64,000 bases of DNA from Agaricus subrufescens (taxonomy: Eukaryota > Basidiomycota > Agaricomycetes > Agaricales > Agaricaceae). The DNA is taken from contig CM057067.1 in assembly GCA_029945375.1 (NCBI GenBank), forward strand, positions 186,001 to 250,000, given 5' to 3'. This document shows, piece by piece, positions 10,823 to 22,900 of this stretch. The position numbers and the translations under genes were made by a program. The notes under the pieces were generated by a model that worked only from the letters and a program-made list of their open reading frames with translations, was not told where the DNA came from and did not search any database. Numbering within the stretch: position 1 is the first letter of the stretch; every line of letters begins with the position of its first letter.

Positions 10823-11949
10823 TTCCTGAGTTACTCAAGTGAAAGAGGTTGAAGATGATACTTTATGAGTGTCATTGTCGTATTTCATGCGGCTTCTATA
10901 TCCCTCTGGACCCCAAAGGCCAAGCAAGGTTTTGCACCTGAAGATGCGATTTCTACCAGTTCAAGTTGACACAAGTGACTCAGTAGACTCCACCAGTTGG
11001 ACAAGAGTGGCACAGAAACGAAGTCTTCATTGACAATTATTACTATCAGCGCCCATGAAAGTTCAGATCATACGCTTCCGCACCACTTCCCAGTACGACG
11101 ACGGAATGGAGATCATAATTAGCATTAAATTCATGTTTCAACTAGAATTTAAGAATTTTGGAGCTATGGTCAAAAAATGGTACAGCACAAAGCTTGAGTG
11201 AAAGACGAGGACAACAGTCTCCGACCTAGAGAAGAACTTCAATTCATCCATGACGACAACACGATCACAACGGGAGTCGGTGCTAACTTGTCGCCTTGTT
11301 CATCTGACAAATGAGCACCACCGCCTGCTAGTAGATGATCTCATAGTAGCCACTATGTGGGCGTTCCTTGTCAGTTCTGAACTGCCAAATTAACAGCGCA
11401 AATGTTGCGCGCTCGTCGAGACGGTGATAACACATCTGAGTAAAAGCCGGATCAGTGGTTATCAGGTTTTGTGCTATTTTTAGGTTCTCCAACTAATTAA
11501 CGTTGGACAGCCACAGTGGTGAGCTGATCGGATAATCAGCGCCGAGACTCTCAGTATTCTTCAACCAGCCGTCAGTAAGACGAAATCTAACTCTAGGGAT
11601 GTTATTTATGAAGTTTCCGTACGTTAAGTAACATTCAAGTTAAAGAAATCATCTCAAGTAATCCGTGGCTTGGGGTTTTTAGAGACTTATCGCAATGCAA
11701 TGCAAAGGCGTAACTGATAGACGTCGCTCCGATTTAAATCACTGGAGACATCTCCACCAACTCCGTTTCACGAGAATTCAAAGTGGAGTTTTATTCACAT
11801 CCTGTCAACAGAAGAGTAGAAACAAATACACTCAAATTGTCTACTCAACATGTCTCTAGAAGGTATTCATACCTCTCACAAACATATAAAAGACGAACAT
11901 TCTCTCCGGCAGAATCTAGCAACAACAACTTCACTCATCAGCAACAAAT
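10823..11949. other. Divergent region between the two defensin-like genes
   Basis: About 1.1 kb between start codons of the two divergent defensin-like genes, holding both promoters. A TATA-like sequence is clear only on the right side. No gene is seen. Confidence 0.45.
11885..11890 (+). promoter_or_regulatory. TATA box of defensin-like gene B
   Basis: TATAAA lies 60 bases before the start codon of defensin-like gene B, a spacing that fits a short 5' UTR. Confidence 0.6.
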
Positions 11950-12204
11950 ATGCAGCTTACTCAACTCTTCTTCGCTCTCGTCGCTGTCTGTGCCACCACA
12001 GTCATGGCTGGTGCACCTGAAGCTCGTGGCTTCGTCTGTGACTCTCTTCCTGGGCCGGCCGGCAACGATGCCTGTAGCACCGTTTGCAAGCAAGAAGGCA
12101 ATGGCAAGGGAGGCCATTGTGTTGGTTCGTACAATGTGCATAATAATAGATGGCCCATTCCTGATAAGCGGTTGACAGACGGTACTTGTACTTGCTTCCA
12201 CTAA
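11950..12204 (+). CDS. Plectasin-like CS-alpha-beta defensin, peptide B (66 aa)
   Basis: Exons 11950-12124 and 12179-12204 give a 66-residue precursor: signal peptide MQLTQLFFALVAVCATTVMA, short pro-region GAPEAR, and a 40-residue mature peptide starting GFVCDSL. Cysteine spacing is C-X11-C-X3-C-X10-C-X4-C-X1-C, with CSTVC, GKGGHC and CTC, the fungal defensin (plectasin type) layout. Such peptides are antibacterial, often by binding lipid II; that activity is known for the family, not shown here. The maturation site after Arg is inference. The 54-base intron has no stop and is in frame, so unspliced mRNA would encode 18 extra residues between Cys4 and Cys5. The splice model is preferred because the paralogue has the same junction and needs splicing to complete CxC. 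Confidence 0.87.
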   Translation: MQLTQLFFALVAVCATTVMAGAPEARGFVCDSLPGPAGNDACSTVCKQEGNGKGGHCVGSYNVHNNRWPIPDKRLTDGTCTCFH

Positions 12205-12580
12205 TTGCAAGGCCGAATGAGCATTCTTCAGTGCGCTGAATAGGTAAGGACCCTTTCGATTCCGTTATGTTTGAGATATATATGATTCATCGTTCACCCA
12301 CTTGCGTAGTACATTATATTTCGGCGATAATGAGAATGTCAAGTGTACCTTACTAGCTATCTCGAACATTCCAAGTACTGAAGAATTATAATTGTGCTTT
12401 GTTTTTTGATTACTCGACGTCCGTATTGCATGACACTACCCGTGTCCAACTAGCACGATGAGCAAAGTCCGTCTCCTGAGAGCTTTGACTGGGCTAACAA
12501 ATGATTCAATTTTATACATTGAAAATATAATACAACACTGATGTGTCATCTTCAGGACTCGATGTCGACTCCTTACGTCT
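12205..12580. other. Convergent intergenic region
   Basis: Between the 3' ends of defensin-like gene B and the amidase. No gene is seen. Confidence 0.4.
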
Positions 12581-14958
12581 TCACAATTTCGATTGATAAG
12601 TCTTAAGAGATTGGTCAACGACTTCCGTTAATCCAATAAGCGCTTCCTCCTGGAGGGTACGTCCTACAACTTGAACACCAACAGGCGCATCCTTGAACTT
12701 CTCCGCAGCATCTAAAGACAGACAAAAAAAATTATGGAGGGTCACCAGTCGGACCAAGAAATTAACTTACAAAACTCCCAATTCTTTCGATCTTCGTCGT
12801 TGTAGAATGAATGACGTTCACGTTTACCATCCAAGACAGGGTCAACTTTCGTAACCGGAATAGCGAAAGCCGGATAATCTAGCAAGTTCCAAGCAGTTGT
12901 ATAAGCCGCGTTCCTGAATCACGGGAATGTAAGTAAGAGCACACGATTGGAAGACTCCCAAGTCGAGACTTACTTATGTTGCCCATGGGGCATAGCTGCA
13001 TATGGTGCCACAGGAGCGATAATCGCATCAACAGGCCGCCCTGTACCAGTCACATTCACAGTCTCCCGCCAATGATCCAAATACGCCTGTCTCAATTCAC
13101 GTTGACGGAGGTTGACTTGCCAAAACTCAAACGCAGTGAGATCGAGAGGTTTGTATCGGGCAGGTTGGTCGTATAAAACTTCAAGATTTTCCACTTCGGG
13201 ACGCATTGTGGTGATGATATGTTCACCTGAAGCAGAGGTGACGGCCAGAGTATCTTGTTTGCCTACGGCGCCCCAGAATTGGGACTATAAACCAGGGAAT
13301 TATATGAGAGAAGTAGTATAACGTTTTCTGGGTACATACTGCGACTTCATTTATTTCCGCGTGTCGGAGAGGTACCCAGTCAATCACTAAACCAATCATA
13401 TGAGTCACCGATGAACGTCGAGAAAAAAACCACCGAGTTACCTTTGTGTCCAGCTCGGACCAAAGCGTCTCTCACCATTTCCAAGCCCCTTAACACAGGA
13501 GGATGAGGCCTAGTAACACCATCATCCCAAAGAATTCCGAAACATAAATGTCTACCGCCATTATGATCACAAAGCCGATATTCATCCTCGTTCCATTTTT
13601 TGCGAACAGTCAGAGGGTCATACTGCCAAGGTTCTTTGGAAATGACACCCTTCATGAAGGCTTTTACAGCATCCAATGAAGTCGTCATTGGACCCAGAAC
13701 AGAGGTGATAGAGTTCATGCCTTCCAGTGTGTTTACATTTCCCGCGTAAGGGATTCTATAGTACGAGGGGCGAAGACCATAGAGGCCATTCAAGCTAGAT
13801 GGAATACGAATCGACCTAAGGTTATAAAATTAGCTTAAGACTTTTATCAAGTATTTTTTTGATAAGATGATAACTACCCGCCGATATCTGAACCCACACC
13901 TGAAAACAAACCTTTAATACTTGGCCTGCGAAATATGTCTCATATGAAATACTTACCAAGTGGGCTTCCCTTCAAAGCTTTCCCCGTTTCATAGTAAGTT
14001 TCGCTGCCACTGTGGGGGCTATAACCATGAAGCACATACCGATCAATGCACCTTCACCACCGGATGACCCACCCGAGGTGAGCGAACGGTTCGCAGGATT
14101 AACAGTTCTCCCGAAAATGTGATTATAGGTCTCAGGATACTGCCGAGCGAAAGAATGAGTCTAGCCCTGACACGTGTTGAGACATTTTTTTTTTATTTAC
14201 CATGAGAGTCTGAGGAATGTTCGTCTTTACGTAAAAGACCGCACCCAACGATTCTAGAATATTAGCCAGTACGGAGTTCTTTGTTGCTGGTTTATCAATC
14301 CAGGCGACATATCCTGTCAAAAATGTTATTTACATTGACCGCATATAGGATGCGCGCAAAGGCTTTACCGAGAGTTGCATCGAGTCCTTTGAGACATATC
14401 TGATCCTTCAACGAAATAGGGAGTCCTGCATAGAAATTGTCAGAGACGGCAAAAAAACCAGATGAATGCGCAAAAAGCATTATATTAACCATGTAACGGC
14501 CCAACCACCTTTCCAGTCCGTTTATAATATTCATCAAGTTCAGCCGCTCGAGCAAGCCCTCTCTCAATAAAAATCTCAGTGAGACAGTTCACCTGCATCC
14601 ACAACGCCCCACCCCATTAGTAAACACAATAACTCCTCTGACTAACAAAAAGAAAAAAAAAAAACTTAAAAACACATACCAATTGATGAGCAACAACCGC
14701 TCTCTTCGAAAACGCAGTAGTCACCTCCACCGCAGACCAAACCCCTTTAGCCAAGTTGGACAAGATAACTCCAACATGAGATTCAGTTATCTCAATCTCT
14801 CTCAACGAGAGCAAACCACAAGTCCTCGGAATATCCATGACATTGAGTTGATCTTTCCCAGGCGGGTTTCTAAGTATCCACTCCTTTGGAATCGAATCCC
14901 ATTGTCGTTGTTTCTTAGCCTTGGCACGGCTTCGCCAATCCTGGATTTGAGAGGGCAT
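12581..14958 (-). CDS. Amidase-signature family amidase (12 exons, 566 aa)
   Basis: Amidase of the GatA/acetamidase family, hydrolysing C-N amide bonds. Exons: 14958-14680, 14592-14490, 14425-14369, 14313-14201, 14139-14040, 13977-13957, 13899-13878, 13815-13442, 13386-13340, 13284-12974, 12913-12771, 12711-12581; 1,701 bases. The catalytic triad is visible: Lys in PLHGLPISLKDQ, the cis-Ser in GVGSDIGGSIRIP, and the nucleophile Ser in GGSSGGEGALIG. FGRTVNPANRSLTSGGSSGG and APVAPYAAMPHG are further family landmarks. Length matches fungal acetamidases (about 540-580). No signal peptide, so cytosolic. Two consecutive exons of 21 and 22 bases encode the catalytic loop. Substrate (acetamide, indole-acetamide or others) cannot be told. 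Confidence 0.93.
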
Positions 14959-15442
14959 GCTGGGGGGGGTGAGAGTGAAACCGAGGGAAGGTTGTACTAG
15001 TCTTCCATGTGTTCAGCTTTTAAAGCCAATCCAGTAATGGTACTTAGTCTTACAAAGAGAGTGCATGTGATCACTCGTCTACTTTCGAATTCGCGGTGCG
15101 AATAGAATTGCTTACCGTCGAACCGGTTTCCGAACACAGGATGGGATGCACACACAATAGATCTACAGTCTCTATTTCCGATCAAACTCAAAGATTTCAT
15201 AAAAGTTGGGTCTTGCCATTTCATACACATATATTGAACGGATTCAGAAAAAGAAAGGGGGTGGGGAGGTATTGATAACGATATCTGGGTGACGAAAAAG
15301 TCTACAACACAACACATAAATTAACAAAATCAGAGACACGACAGCAACAGCAAAAGCCTCATAGGTCACAAGAAATAGAAGTATCTCCCTCCCCTTCACA
15401 CACACAGGGACTCCAATATCAAGGAAAATCACTCAAAGGATC
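14959..15442. other. Intergenic region upstream of the amidase
   Basis: Between the amidase start and the 3' end of the WW-domain gene. No gene is seen. It should hold the amidase promoter. Confidence 0.4.
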
Positions 15443-16382
15443 CTATGTCCGCAACCAAGCCGTTTTCGCAATCTTCTTCTGCTTCTTCTGTTCCTTAAAC
15501 CGTTCCTAAAGGAGAAGGAAAAAAAAGGACGGCAATAAGCACTAAACCCAAAAAAACCAAAACGCCAACACCCCCCAAAAAACTCACCAAATCCTTCTTC
15601 GTCGGTCTCTTCCTCTTCTTCCCATTCACCTCCTCCTCCTCTTTATCATCCGCAACTTGTTGTTCCCAAGCATTAACATCAAAATAAAACTGACTCATCC
15701 TCTTCATACGTTCATATTCCGATAAATGCCCAGGTGTTCGAGCATCAGGTCTTGTAAAAGCACCAGTCCGAGCATTGAATTTCGCTTGAAACATCGGTAT
15801 AGGACCACCACTTGCAGATGTAGTGGCAGTGACAAGGGCAGGATCAAGATGCGCCAAGGAAGGATCAATACCTTGCGCAAGTGCAGCAGCCTGTAAAGCG
15901 GTATACGGCGTCGCAGTTGATGTGGAGGAGGAGGGATTTTCAGAGGTATCAACGTCGGAGTAGGCCCCTTGTTCTGTCGATGACGGTAAGGAATCCGGAG
16001 CAACGGCGGCGGATGAAGGAGGGGTAGAATCCGAGGAGGGTTGAAGAGGATTCGTCCAGGTCGTCTCCCCAGTTTGACTATTATAAAAATAATACGCGTT
16101 ATATTGGGGCGCAAATACGGCTTGCCAAGGTTGTGGCTCTTGTGAAGCGGAAGCATCAACCTCGTTTCCCCCTGTCACGGCGCTTCCGCTACCCGAAGCA
16201 CTGTCAGAAGCATCATCCTCGTTGGCTAACGAGTCGTCTTCCTTCGATGATGTCGATTTCTCCTTGCCTTTCCCCTTTCCGCTTTCAGGGGGAGCGGAAA
16301 CTTCTTCAACATCGCCATCATCATTTTTGCGGTTGTCGTCGACGATTTCGTGAGCTGCCTTTTCCGATTCGTTGGTCGTCAT
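15443..16382 (-). CDS. WW-domain protein (285 aa)
   Basis: Exons 16382-15588 and 15505-15443, joined by an 82-base intron that starts GTGAGT. The N-terminal 95 residues are acidic, Ser-rich and Lys-rich (low complexity, probably disordered). A WW domain follows at about residues 83-115: PWQAVFAPQYNAYYFYNSQT then GETTWTNP, with both tryptophans. WW domains bind proline-rich ligands. The C-terminal part has KFNARTGAF and SEYERMKRMSQFYFDVNAWE, and ends with a basic tail FKEQKKQKKIAKTAWLRT, which supports the spliced model. The start at MTTNESEKAA is preferred to an upstream in-frame ATG, which would add hydrophobic residues. A role in mRNA processing is possible but is not shown. Confidence 0.86.
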
Positions 16383-16880
16383 AATGTAGAAATAGAAAAG
16401 AATACGCGCGTAGAGGAGATAGGCCACAAGTTGTGGATTTCACACTCCGCTGCTGCGTAAAGCGTCTGAGTTCGAAAATTCATCTGCCGTAAGTCGGCTA
16501 TAAATAGTGATATAATCCGAAAATTAAATTAAAGGTAAGCGAGCGAGGTCGAGGTTCACAAAGTAACACAAGTAAAAAGAAGCCAGAGGGGGAGAGAGTA
16601 ACAAAGGAGAAGCAAATGCAATCTCCCCCCTGTTCACCCTAAAAACCCATTTTTTTTTCTCCTTCGTCCAGCGCATTGTTTCCCTTCATTTTAATAAACA
16701 CATTTACTTGTCCTGCCGCGCTCCCTGCCTCCGCACCTTTTCCTGCCAGCAGACGTTGATACCCCTACAAACCGCATACAAGTGCCCGGGACGATAACCA
16801 TGAATGATAAGGGGAAAGTAATAGAGTTGGTGGTACTATGGTAGGCGTTGTCATCGTCCTGAGGGGTATTTGAAAGGATC
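16383..16880. other. Intergenic region between WW-domain gene and SEC61
   Basis: Contains the WW-domain gene promoter and the SEC61 3' UTR. No gene is seen. Confidence 0.4.
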
Positions 16881-18624
16881 TTATAGCAGGTCACCAAGAG
16901 CTGCCAGTTCGGGACCACCACTCTCCCTCATACCGATCTCCCAATCTATATAAGCAAAGGTATCAGCGTCCATTAGTATGCACAGACAGTTCAAACTCAC
17001 AGCTGTAGATGATGGTAACAGCCATCAAAATACCAGTTCCACTTCCAATAGCACCCATCAAATCTGCGGCTACAGAGAGCAGTCCAAGCATCGCACCACC
17101 GAACGCGGCAGCAGTGGGAATGACACGCTTGAGTTCCTTGTACATGGAACCTTCACGATGACCTGCCATGACCTAGAGAGGGATGAGAAAACGAGGTGTT
17201 TCAGCACGATGACACTCACCATTTGTTGATCCTTGAGTTGCTTGGCCACATCACGGGGACCAGAGCCGGAAACCTCAATCCAAGTCTTGGAGAAGAGTGC
17301 ACAGGCGGAGACGATGAAGAGAATGTAAACGGCGGTGTGAATGGGGTCGAGGATAGCTTCTTTCATAGTGTGAGGCGGGGACATATAGTAGGCAATTCCA
17401 GACACGGCAACAAGTTGAGGTGAATCTTCCATAGGCTGAAATCAAAGTAAGAAACAACAAATTGCTGTTGTTAATAAAAAGCTTACCTCCCAGACACCAA
17501 GGAGACGGACAAGCAAATTGGAGGGGAAACGAGTAGCGAGCATTTGTGAGACAATGAAGACATTGGAAGTAAGAGCGCTCTCGAGCATGATCGGCATGTT
17601 GGAGGTATAAAAGAGTTTGACCGGGTAGCTTCCTCTCTGTCCGCGGAACCTGTTGCTCTTGACGGGGATTTCGATCCTGAATCCTTGGAGGTAGATGACA
17701 ACGACGAAAATGACGATGGTAGCGATGAGGTTCATCACATTAGGCAACCTGTCTCTCCAGAACGCCTCGCGAAGGGCGCGTCCTTTGTCGTTCCACGTGA
17801 ACAGCAGATGGAACAGAGCAACAATGGCACCTTCGAATTCTGGACCACGACCAATGTTGACAGTGGTTGGTGAGAAAGCCTTCCAGATGATGGATTCACA
17901 GATGTTGGTGGCGATAAAGAGGGAGATGCCAGAGCCGAGACCGTAGCCTTTTTGAAGAAGTTCATCGAGGAGGATGACGATCAAGGCGGCGGCGACGAGT
18001 TGGATGATGAGAAGAAGGCAAACACCAGCACCTAGGTCCTTGGGCTGACCATAGAGACCAGTGAGGACATAGACGGTTGCTTGACCAAGGGATATAATAA
18101 GGGCGAAGACTAGAAAGACGCGTGAGCTGTGTTTTCGCATGACACGTCAGAAGTCGTGTGTACTCACGTTTCTGGGCACCGGAGAACAGAGCGCGATCTT
18201 CCTTGAGACTGAAGTCGACTTCGATGAGGTTGGCACCGGCGAGGAGTTGCATGATCATTCCAGAGGTGACGATGGGACTGATACCGAGTTCCATCAGTGT
18301 CCCTCGATTGGAGGCCAGGATGACACGCATCCAATACAGAGGGTCCGAGGAATCAGAGGACATGATACCATATAGCGGCACCTGCGAGCAGACCAAGAAG
18401 ATGAGGAGGGTGACGGCTGTCCATAGCACCTTTTGGTTGAAGGGGACCTGGAGGAAAAGAGGTTTGTAAATGGGCAGAAATGGCTGGTGATTCGGCAAAC
18501 CTTGCGGTCTGGAGAAGAGACTTCAGGGAGAATGGGAAGGAAGGGACGGACAAGGTTGAGGAACCTGACTGGAACACAGTGAGCTGGGTGAGAATGCGGA
18601 AGGACAAGACTTACAGCCGCTCAT
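16881..18624 (-). CDS. SEC61: Protein transport protein Sec61 subunit alpha (7 exons, 477 aa)
   Basis: Pore-forming subunit of the ER translocon, guiding secretory and membrane proteins into or through the ER membrane. Exons: 18624-18615, 18568-18501, 18447-18168, 18109-17487, 17435-17220, 17172-17001, 16945-16881; 1,434 bases. The length of 477 is that of eukaryotic Sec61 alpha. Clear landmarks are [27 protein letters not shown], the plug region around [68 protein letters not shown] and the C-terminal ELAALGDLL. About ten hydrophobic segments are visible. The first coding exon is only 10 bases. It is head-to-head with the F-box gene, with 130 bases between. Confidence 0.98.
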
Positions 18625-18754
18625 TGTTGAAGGAGAGAGAGAGGACGGAATGCGAATGGACTTATTTATTTTGCTTATTTGGAGACGTGGCACTCTTATT
18701 ATGTAAGCTGACCGCATCGCTACCCAAAACGGAAACTGGCCGCCGATCAGAGAT

Positions 18755-19971
18755 ATGTCTGCTAGAAAGCCGGTCATTCGCGTGCAGGAACTGCCAGACC
18801 AAGTCCTGCTCGAGGTCTTTCGCCACGCGACGTGGGTGCCATATGGCATCGAGTATTCAGATCTTGTCCTGAAGAGCCTGCAGAGCTCGCAAGCAAAGCA
18901 GATCGCGAAGGAGTATCGCCTTTCGCTGGTGAGCGCAGGATCGCCGATCTTCTGGGCTTGTAACGGACCGCATGTCAGGTAACAAAGCGGTATCTCGTCC
19001 GAGTCTGCAAAAGATGGCACAGACTCGCTTTTCTGTTCTTGTACGAATGGATCCTCGCCTCCAGAGCTGATCGACTCTCGGGCCTGCTTACCGCCTTGGA
19101 GTTACCGAACGACGGCGAGTCTCGAGTTGGTTGGTGCACAAAACGTCTCGACATAGACGTGGGCCATGAGACTCTGACCCAGTCGCTGAAACCCAATCTT
19201 GGTGGCATCCTCGCGGGCATCCTTCGAGCACTACCAAATCTCGAGGTGCTCACCGTCGCCGACTGCGAGGACCTTTCTTGGTTCCAGCCTCACGCCTGGT
19301 GCCCCAAGCTCAGGTTGCTCAACTGGGTTCACAGTATCAAGTCCGATGGTATTCTTGAACCACAGGTCTGGGGGTCGTTCATAGAGTCGCATCCCAGGCT
19401 TGTAGGTGCCAATATATCTACCACTAAACTGCCTCCCTCTCTCGGCCATTCGTTCACTCATCCCCTTGAATCCTGGACCACACCCGAAATCAGCCCTGTG
19501 CCCATCTGCTCGACGTTTACAGCCCTCCGTCGACTGTGCATCAACCTTGAACACTACGACGGTCCGCGACGGTACGACCGCCTCATCTCGAGCCCCATGT
19601 TATCGCTTCACACACTTCAAGTCAATGTGGTCAAACTGAAAAAGGCCAACGAGCTGGATCTGAATCTCGTCCAACCGTTATTCCGATTCCTGCCAAGCCT
19701 CCGGCGCGTGGACCTGGTGCTTCCGGCATGGGTACAGCGCTGGACAGGGGCCGGGATACCCACGACGGTCGAGGTGCTGGGCGTGCGCGTCGCTGCACAC
19801 CGACCGAAGAAGCGAGAGGCGCGGCGGTTCGTGGAGGTGCTGGGCGCGCACGGGGCGGCCGTGGTGCAGGTGCTGGACGCGCGGACGGCAGAGGGGGTGC
19901 TGGGCGGGGGCAGGGACCCGGGAGTGCGGGAGGGCTGGCTAGTAGGGCCGGACGGGCAGGAGATGATGTAG
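18755..19971 (+). CDS. F-box protein (388 aa)
   Basis: Exons 18755-18928 and 18979-19971. The N-terminus has an F-box-like pattern at residues 10-75: VQELPDQVLLEVFRHA then YLVRVCKRWHRLAF, which is the usual L-P-x-x-L/I-L-x-x-I/V-F ... V-C-K-x-W arrangement. The rest holds leucine-rich segments (LPNLEVLTVADCEDL, LPSLRRVDLVLP) like the many F-box/LRR-like proteins of Agaricomycetes, which act as substrate adaptors for SCF ubiquitin ligases. The C-terminal 80 residues are Gly/Arg/Val-rich and strongly GC-rich. The stop codon is only 21 bases before the start proposed for the next gene, so the two transcripts must overlap or be spliced together. Confidence 0.82.
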
Positions 19972-19992
19972 CTAGTTAGATAATCAGACCGC

Positions 19993-22900
19993 ATGTTGGA
20001 CCCCTCCCCTGACTCGCAGAAAATCGCGCTGACGTGCCGCTTCAGTAGGCCCTCTCCCTGCGCACTCCCAGATATGCACTGACGGGCCTAGTCCAACACG
20101 ACCAGTGGCTGACCACCCACATCGAGCCGTCCTGGACCGTCCGCCAGCTCAAGCTCTGGCTCATCCACCGCCTCTTTGCCATTCCGGTGCCCCAGCGCAT
20201 CTTTCTGCCGCCGCCCTCGTCGGGTAAGGCCCCCGAGCGGCCCCCGTCGCCGATCACCTTCGCCCCAGACCCGCGCACCCGCCCAGCCAGCCCCATCATC
20301 TTCGCGCCCCCCCAGAAGAGCGGCTTCTACGGCAATGCGACCGGGCGCGGCTGGCTCAGCGACACGGACGAGGAGCTCCTCAGCGGCGACGACAGCGGCG
20401 CCTCCAGCTCTGCCGCCCTGGCCAAGAAGCGGTCCCGGATGATGACGATAAACGTGGGCCCCAGTGGCTCTCACAGCGACTCTGACTCTGCGCACATCCC
20501 TTCGACGCAACATCCCCGCTCACCAACATCGACGACGCCCGCCGCTACCTCGCCCACATCAGGTCCATCCACCAACCCTGATGTCGATAGGTTTCCGGGA
20601 GGGATCAACCCCTCCCATTGGACCCTGATACGCTACTCTACAGGCCAACTCCTCCCAGACGAGGATCCTATTTCGTGGAACGACATCCACGAGTTCGAGC
20701 TGGTCGAGCTCCACGGCCCGAGTCTCCCTTCCTCGCACATCCTCTACGAGTACCAAGTCTGCCATCTATGGAATCCCGAAAGACATCTCCAAGAGAGGGA
20801 AAGGCTGAAGGGGAAACTCGCGAAACAGTTCCAGGCCGAAATGACCAACCCCAATAAATACTTTTCCTCTAGGGACAAGAACAAGGAAAGGGACAAGAGC
20901 GACGGTTCTCGAGCGGCATATCACTCCCAAGTCCTCAAGGCTATGAGCCTCGATCATCACACTGGCGCGAACCTCGGTGTCATCGAATACTATGGACAAC
21001 GTCTCGCCAAGACTAAAGTCGTGCCCTCTCTGACAAGGATACCACGCTCGATTGACGTTTACGTTCAGCCGTATTGGGAAGGTTGGGTGAGAACTTTGAG
21101 GATCGTGTATCGTGGAAATCCGCACGAAGTTGCTTTTCTAGCGGCCATGGGTGGTAGTAACGACAACCCTGGTGGCAACGTTGGTGTTGGTGGTGCCAGT
21201 AGTTCCAACGCGAGAGCAAGTCAGGGAATGCAGGATGCTTACAGGTATGGGACTGGTCCCACGCCGAATGCATTTGGTATGGGCCCCCAGTTCGGTTACT
21301 TTAGCCCCCCAGAGAGAAATCCTCATCCTCCTAATCCTTCAGGGTCATCGTATCCCAGGGATTTTAAACTCGTACGGGTTGAATGGAGAGAGAGATGGGT
21401 CAAGATCCAGAATGGACATCTCATCGTCCTCAGGGAGCCAAATGTAAGCTATATGTGAGGTCTCTCAGCCCGGATGCTGACGTGTTGTCCCGCAGAACGA
21501 AGAAGCCACGCATGTTCTTGCACTCAAAAACATCATTTCACTTATGGATACCCACCACCTCGTTCGATACCTTTCTTATTCCGGCTTCAACCCTCCTTTG
21601 GATCATCCGTCTGTGAATCAGGATATCCTTACTCCAGCTATAAACCTTCCTATTCAACGTCCTCCGCGCCCTTCGCATGGTTACTTTGACGAATCCTCAT
21701 CTGATGAATCATCTAATCGACATCATCGTAGGGGAGCACATTCATCTTATGGTCCTTCAACTCACCTTGGAACAGGGCATCATTCAACAGGCAGTTGGCC
21801 TGGTGGTGGCGTCGGAGGTGTTATCGCTGGGGCCGGAGCCGGAGGCGAACGCGGAGGAAAGGAATACAACCTCGATTTTCGTGACGCGAGTCACTTGCAT
21901 CAACATATGAAGGCTAGAGAGTTGACGCCTCTAGTCGGATCCCGTTTTGATCCCACGTATCTTCCCATCACCATCGAAGAACAGAAAGCTTCTGGTCTTC
22001 GCGTCGTCTGTTTACAATTCCGTAAACAAACAGCATCTTCGACCACTGCCACATCCACGACCAATCCCACCAGTCGATCTAGCGGAATTTCGAATGGAAA
22101 CCGCAAGAAATCGAGATTGGAAGTGGAGGAGGAACGTGAAAAGTTGAAGGAGAGGGAACGAGCGAAGGAAAATGTTGTTGAACCTTCAACCCTTGCTTTG
22201 GAAGATATGAAAGAGCGAGCTGGTGAATGGGGTGGCCTTCGGTCGAATAATCCTTTATGGAAGTGTCCCTCACGGTTACGACGGGAACCTGTTTATATCT
22301 ATCGGTTCAAGCGAATGCGAACGCGTTACAGTCGAAACACTGCTTCTACTTCTAATACGACTACGACCACTAGTGGATCGAGAATACAGACAACTGGATC
22401 GAAGAGTCGTGGATCTTCTGGTAGTAAACGGACGAATCAAGACTTTTTGTCAGTCGGTGGTGGAAGATCTCATCAGCATCAACATCAGCACCACCATCAT
22501 CATCATCGCCGGCAACAGCATCGTCAGCAGCCTTCTCGCAAAGAAATATACGATTATCGCTCGATTCAAGAACGAGACGCCTATATTGCTACATACCTTC
22601 TCGGGGCAATATCACCAGAGGACAAAGAACGAAAAGCCGAGAAGGCGAGGATAAAAAAAGAAAAGCAGAAAGAGAAGGAGAGACTTAAACAGGAGAAAGA
22701 GTTACATGAGGCTAATTTGGGGGGGAGGGAGAAGGAGAACGATTGGAAGTTGGGTTCACTTAATGTTGATTTTTGGAATTGGGGGAAGAAGAAGAAGAGG
22801 GCGAGGCAGGAGAAGCAGATGAGGTTGAGGATGGAGGAACATGAAAGACAGGTTGAAGAACATTTTGCTGCTGCTTCGGCTTCTGCGTACAAGGTTACGC

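Noticed and set aside
18523..19020. 165-codon open frame on the minus strand overlapping the F-box gene and SEC61
   Set aside because: Antisense to two well-supported genes, Ser/Arg-rich, no motif.
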